From Methylophilaceae bacterium (GTDB lineage: Bacteria > Pseudomonadota > Gammaproteobacteria > Burkholderiales > Methylophilaceae), in assembly GCA_006844635.1 (NCBI GenBank), contig SPJO01000103.1, forward strand, positions 1 through 26,485: a DNA stretch of 26,485 nucleotides. Reading direction: 5' to 3'. The notes under the pieces are model-generated. The model saw only the letters and a list, made by a program, of their open reading frames with translations. It made no database searches and had not been told where the DNA came from. Positions 23,649 to 26,485 of the stretch are shown here, one piece after another. How positions within the stretch are numbered: position 1 is the stretch's first letter; the number at the start of each line of letters is the position of its first letter. The position numbers were made by a program, and so were the translations under genes.

Positions 23649-24332
23649 TTAATGTGCAGGTTTGAGTGAGCCGTCAGCACTTGGCGTGGCTTTTTTATTG
23701 GTCTTGCGTTGCTCTGCCCAGTTGTGGGCGGCAATTAGCATCGCCAAACCAAGAAATGCGCCAGGTGGTAAAGCGGCAAGCAAGAAGCCTTGGTACTCTG
23801 GGATTACCGTGATAACCACATGTTCAAAGCTTGGACCTAAGGCTAGGTCTAACCCTGAAAACAGGGTACCTCTGCCTAATACTTCGCGGATGCCACCTAG
23901 TAACCCTAATACGACGGTGAGGCCGATGCCCATGATAAAGCCGTCCCAGATGGATTGCAGCGGTGGATTTTTAGCAGCAAAAGCATCGACACGACCAAGC
24001 ACGATGCAGTTCACAACGATTAGTGGGATGAAAATGCCCAGCACTTTATGTAAAGGTAGTGCAAACGCATGAATCAGTAAGTCAATGACGGTCACCAAGG
24101 CGGCAATGACTAGAATAAACACCGGTAAGCGAATCTCGCTCGGAATGAATTTACGCACAGGTGAAACAGCGCCACTGGCTGCTGCCATGACGAGTGCTGT
24201 TGCCAAGCCTAAGCTCACACCGTTTACCACGGTGGTGGTGACGGCAAGCGTTGGGCACAAGCCTAGTAGCTGTACGACGCCAGGGTTTTGTTTCCATAAC
24301 CCATTTTCTGTGATTTCTTTGAATTGACTCAT
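23649..24332 (-). CDS. rsxE: Electron transport complex subunit RsxE/RnfE
   Basis: A 227-residue integral membrane subunit of the Rsx/Rnf complex, which passes electrons between ferredoxin or NADH and its partners at the inner membrane, and in E. coli keeps SoxR reduced. About six hydrophobic segments are seen. Family motifs include KQNPGVVQLLGLCPTLAVT near the N-terminus, with the conserved Cys26 that belongs to the membrane iron site shared with RsxA, then FIPLIVVNCIVLGR with the second Cys, and GGIREVLGRGTLF. The C-terminal tail is hydrophilic. Its ATG overlaps the rsxG stop by four bases. Confidence 0.96.
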   Translation of the reverse strand: MSQFKEITENGLWKQNPGVVQLLGLCPTLAVTTTVVNGVSLGLATALVMAAASGAVSPVRKFIPSEIRLPVFILVIAALVTVIDLLIHAFALPLHKVLGIFIPLIVVNCIVLGRVDAFAAKNPPLQSIWDGFIMGIGLTVVLGLLGGIREVLGRGTLFSGLDLALGPSFEHVVITVIPEYQGFLLAALPPGAFLGLAMLIAAHNWAEQRKTNKKATPSADGSLKPAH

Positions 24333-24991
24333 GCTGCCTCTTCTTTGTTTGCACTTGCGGGTGCTAATAGTGTGGCTTTGTTCTGTTCGAAATATTGTAA
24401 TGCTTTATAGACCGCTTTGACTACCGCACGTGGTGTAATGGTTGCGCCAGCCATATAGTCGAATGTTCCGCCATCTTTAGTCACTTTCCAATGAGCGCCA
24501 CTGGTTTTTTTGAGTGATTCTTGATCGAAAAGTTTAATCCAATTGTTTTTCGCAATATCGATATAGTCACCTAAACCAGGTGTTTCTGTATGGGCGATGA
24601 CGCGCACACCTGAAATAGTGCTGTCTTTTTGAATGGCAACCAGTAATTTAATTTTGCCACTATAACCATCATGCGCAGTCGCTTCTAAGATGACCGCAAC
24701 AGGCAGCCCATCCATTCGTGCAATATTGGCAACAGATGCTTGCTTGTTGCCAAGTAACGCATTGGCTTTGATTGTTATTGTGTCTTCTAATACTGGGTTG
24801 TTGTATTGGTCTTGTGCTATGACTTGCTGGAATAAGGCTTCACGTGCAGCCGCTTCGCCTGCAGCAATCGGTGCTTTTGTCACTTGATAAACCGCAGCCA
24901 TCAACGCTGTGAATGCCACGGCAAACGCGACCAAAGTCAGCGCTGTTTTTATCGTATGTTTAAGAATCGTTTCTGGCATTTTATTCTTCAT
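24329..24991 (-). CDS. rsxG: Electron transport complex subunit RsxG/RnfG
   Basis: About 220 residues, a single N-terminal membrane segment (TIKTALTLVAFAVAFTALMA) followed by a periplasmic FMN domain. Motifs are EATAHDGYSGKIKLLVAI, HTETPGLGDYID, and the FMN-attachment region FDYMAGATITPRAVV, where Thr in GAT carries covalent FMN. The residue before GAT is Ala, where Ser or Thr is usual. The open frame begins at 25021, but the ATG at 24991 or 24979 fits the family better (MPETILKHTIKTAL aligns with the E. coli start). The choice changes the overlap with rsxD from 41 bases to 11 or none. It overlaps rsxE. Confidence 0.94.
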   Translation of the reverse strand: MKNKMPETILKHTIKTALTLVAFAVAFTALMAAVYQVTKAPIAAGEAAAREALFQQVIAQDQYNNPVLEDTITIKANALLGNKQASVANIARMDGLPVAVILEATAHDGYSGKIKLLVAIQKDSTISGVRVIAHTETPGLGDYIDIAKNNWIKLFDQESLKKTSGAHWKVTKDGGTFDYMAGATITPRAVVKAVYKALQYFEQNKATLLAPASANKEEAA

Positions 24992-26000
24992 GCCCAAATA
25001 CACGTGGTTGCGTGTATGCATCGAGCAAGGGCACGCAAATATTCATAAAGATGACAGCAAACGCTAAGCCTTCAGGGTAACCCCCATAGACGCGAATCAG
25101 ATAAGCCATGACAGCAACACCCGCGGCAAAATAGAGTTTTCCCTTCGGTGTGGTCGGGCCGCTAATGGGGTCAGTAATAATAAAGAAAGCGGCTAACAAA
25201 CTACCGCCAGCCACTAGGTGGAAAACTGGCGTTGCAAATTGTGTTGGGTCAATTGCCCAGAAAATAGCAGAAATAGCCGTTAGTGTTGCCAAAAACGTTA
25301 CTGGTAGATGCCAAGTAATAATGCGTTGTTGCCATAGAAATAAACCGCCAGCTAAGTAGGCTAAAGCAACATACTCCGCGCCTTTGCCAGCAAAGTGTCC
25401 GAAAATAGGCGCGCTTTGAATGCTCGCAATGCTGTGCTCCAGCTTTAGTTGCGTTTTTAAGTAGTCTAATGGCGTTGCAGAAGTGACAGCATCAAGCGTG
25501 ATGTTGGCGGGCAGCGTGTGGTTGAAAATATATTGTAACTGTTCCACAAAGCTTAGTTTTGTCTGCGCAAGCGTTAACGCTGCAGGCCACTTTGTCATGA
25601 TGACGGGGAATGAAATTAACAATACAGCATAGCCAATCATTGCAGGGTTAAACGGGTTGTAACCCAAGCCGCCATAAAGCTGCTTCGCAATGATGATGGC
25701 AAATGCAACGCCCACGACGACTAACCACCAAGGTGCTAGTGGTGGAATAGATAATGCGAGCAGCCATGCGGTAATAATGGCGCTGTAGTCGCTTAAAAAT
25801 GGTTTCACAGGCCTTTTGCGCAGACGCAGCATTAGCGCTTCTGTTAGCAACGCCGTTACGGTTGCCAGTGTTAGCGTGATCAAGATGCCGCCACCGAACA
25901 CCCAGACATAGGTGATGATGCCAGGTATCAGTGCTAGCAGCACTTTAAACATAATGGTGCTCACGCTAGGCGCATTAGTCATGTATGGTGAACGGTTCAA
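24981..26000 (-). CDS. rsxD: Electron transport complex subunit RsxD/RnfD
   Basis: A 339-residue polytopic membrane subunit. It begins with SPYMTNAPSVSTIMFKVLLA, the typical RsxD N-terminus, then about eight or nine membrane segments. GYNPFNPAMIGYAVLL is a family motif, and DAVTSATPLD (170-179) holds Thr176, the expected covalent FMN site. The later segments include FIITDPISGPTTPKG and YGGYPEGLAFAVIFMN. The start is TTG at 26000, chosen because AAAAGGAAA lies just upstream and the conserved SPY falls at residues 4-6; the first ATG (25982) would cut into that motif. It starts 14 bases after the rsxC stop. Confidence 0.95.
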   Translation of the reverse strand: MNRSPYMTNAPSVSTIMFKVLLALIPGIITYVWVFGGGILITLTLATVTALLTEALMLRLRKRPVKPFLSDYSAIITAWLLALSIPPLAPWWLVVVGVAFAIIIAKQLYGGLGYNPFNPAMIGYAVLLISFPVIMTKWPAALTLAQTKLSFVEQLQYIFNHTLPANITLDAVTSATPLDYLKTQLKLEHSIASIQSAPIFGHFAGKGAEYVALAYLAGGLFLWQQRIITWHLPVTFLATLTAISAIFWAIDPTQFATPVFHLVAGGSLLAAFFIITDPISGPTTPKGKLYFAAGVAVMAYLIRVYGGYPEGLAFAVIFMNICVPLLDAYTQPRVFGHEE

Positions 26001-26014
26001 CAGTTTCCTTTTAG

Positions 26015-26485
26015 TTAATCTTTTTTCGCTTTATCTGCAGCCGCCTTTTGCGCTTTTGCGCGCGCAATGGCAGCCTCTATTTTAGCTTGTTTGTCTGCAT
26101 CGGCTTCAGGTGATGCCGCTTTACTGCCTTTTTTGCTTGTGCCACCTTTGGCCGCTGCCTTTTGTGCTTTCGCACGTTCTATCGCGGCAGCAATCTTCGC
26201 TTGTTTATCTGCATCTGCGCTCGGCGCGCCGCCTTGTTGCTCAGTTAAGCCTGCCTTTGCTCTGCGTGCATCAATCGCTTCAATTTCAGCTTTGGTGGCA
26301 TCGCTCGTATTGCTAGTGTTCTTCGGCGCATTACCTTCAGCTGCTTTTTGCGCTTTTGCACGTGCTATGGCTGCGGCAATCGCAGCTTGTTTATCTGATG
26401 CGGTTGCGCCATCAGTCTTCGCGGCTTTGGCTTTTTTGGCCCCTTGAGCGCGTGCTGCATGTTTTGCTGCACGCTCTTGTTTTTC
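26015..26485 (-). CDS. rsxC: Electron transport complex subunit RsxC/RnfC, C-terminal end only
   Basis: The frame is open from the window edge to a TAA at 26015-26017, giving the last 156 residues. They are the Ala/Lys-rich tail of RsxC, with repeated units of the form DKQAxIxAAIxRAKAQKAA, known from proteobacterial RsxC proteins. The catalytic FMN/NADH and iron-sulfur domains lie outside the window. The assignment rests on this tail and on rsxD, rsxG and rsxE directly downstream. Confidence 0.88.
   Translation of the reverse strand, partial: EKQERAAKHAARAQGAKKAKAAKTDGATASDKQAAIAAAIARAKAQKAAEGNAPKNTSNTSDATKAEIEAIDARRAKAGLTEQQGGAPSADADKQAKIAAAIERAKAQKAAAKGGTSKKGSKAASPEADADKQAKIEAAIARAKAQKAAADKAKKD
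26039..26395 (-). repeat. Repeated Ala/Lys units in the RsxC tail
   Basis: Three clear 19-residue units (26339-26395, 26153-26209, 26039-26095) share DKQAxIxAAIxRAKAQKAA. A degenerate fourth lies between the first and second (KAEIEAIDARRAKAG, about 26255-26300). Linkers are rich in Ala, Gly, Ser and Lys. The units are probably amphipathic helices. Confidence 0.8.

Noticed and set aside
26067..26447. A 126-residue Ala-rich plus-strand frame at the right end
   Set aside because: It is the antisense of the Ala/Lys repeats of the RsxC tail.

Overview
The window reads as ordinary, densely packed chromosome of a betaproteobacterium, most likely a methylotroph of the Methylophilaceae type. Gene content and order support this: a tkt-gap-pgk-pyk sugar-phosphate cluster next to purC, a dciA (DUF721) / M23 peptidase / secA block, and an rsxCDGE-nth-FIST-DUF1841 run. 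By eye the GC content is in the mid-40s percent. The genus is an inference; no rRNA or methanol dehydrogenase is present to fix it. I saw no tRNA, rRNA, insertion sequence, phage gene or CRISPR array.

Layout. Positions 1-7067 (+) hold transketolase, two class I GAPDH paralogues on either side of phosphoglycerate kinase, and pyruvate kinase; strong terminators follow tkt and pgk. Positions 7114-8950 (+) hold purC, a small DUF1232 membrane protein and soluble pyrophosphatase. Positions 9007-11834 (-) hold a VIT1/CCC1-family transporter and a K+-independent type proton-pumping pyrophosphatase. Positions 12081-16493 hold dciA (-), then an M23 peptidase, secA and a DUF1289 protein (+). Positions 16558-18524 hold yccF (-), dinB (+) and a secreted phospholipase-A2-like protein (+).

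From 18533 to the right end everything is on the minus strand. Read in the direction of transcription it is rsxC (3' end only), rsxD, rsxG, rsxE, nth, a FIST-domain gene, a DUF1841 gene, an ECF sigma factor, a small zinc anti-sigma factor, then hvfA, hvfB and hvfC. Almost all neighbours overlap or lie within a few bases of each other.

The most interesting part is 18533-21436. It encodes a ribosomally made, post-translationally modified peptide system of the HvfABC/bufferin type. The precursor is an exported 128-residue peptide with ten cysteines arranged as five GKCGEGKCG pairs. Its partners are an MNIO (formerly DUF692) maturase and a DUF2063 partner protein, under an apparently dedicated ECF sigma / anti-sigma pair. 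By family knowledge, EGKCG cysteines are converted to oxazolone/thioamide groups that bind copper. This precursor has an unusually long, regular array mixing EGKCG and DGKCG units.

The glycolytic cluster, two pyrophosphatases and purC serve central carbon and nucleotide metabolism. The rsx genes build a membrane electron-transfer complex. The hvf genes probably handle copper or related metal stress.
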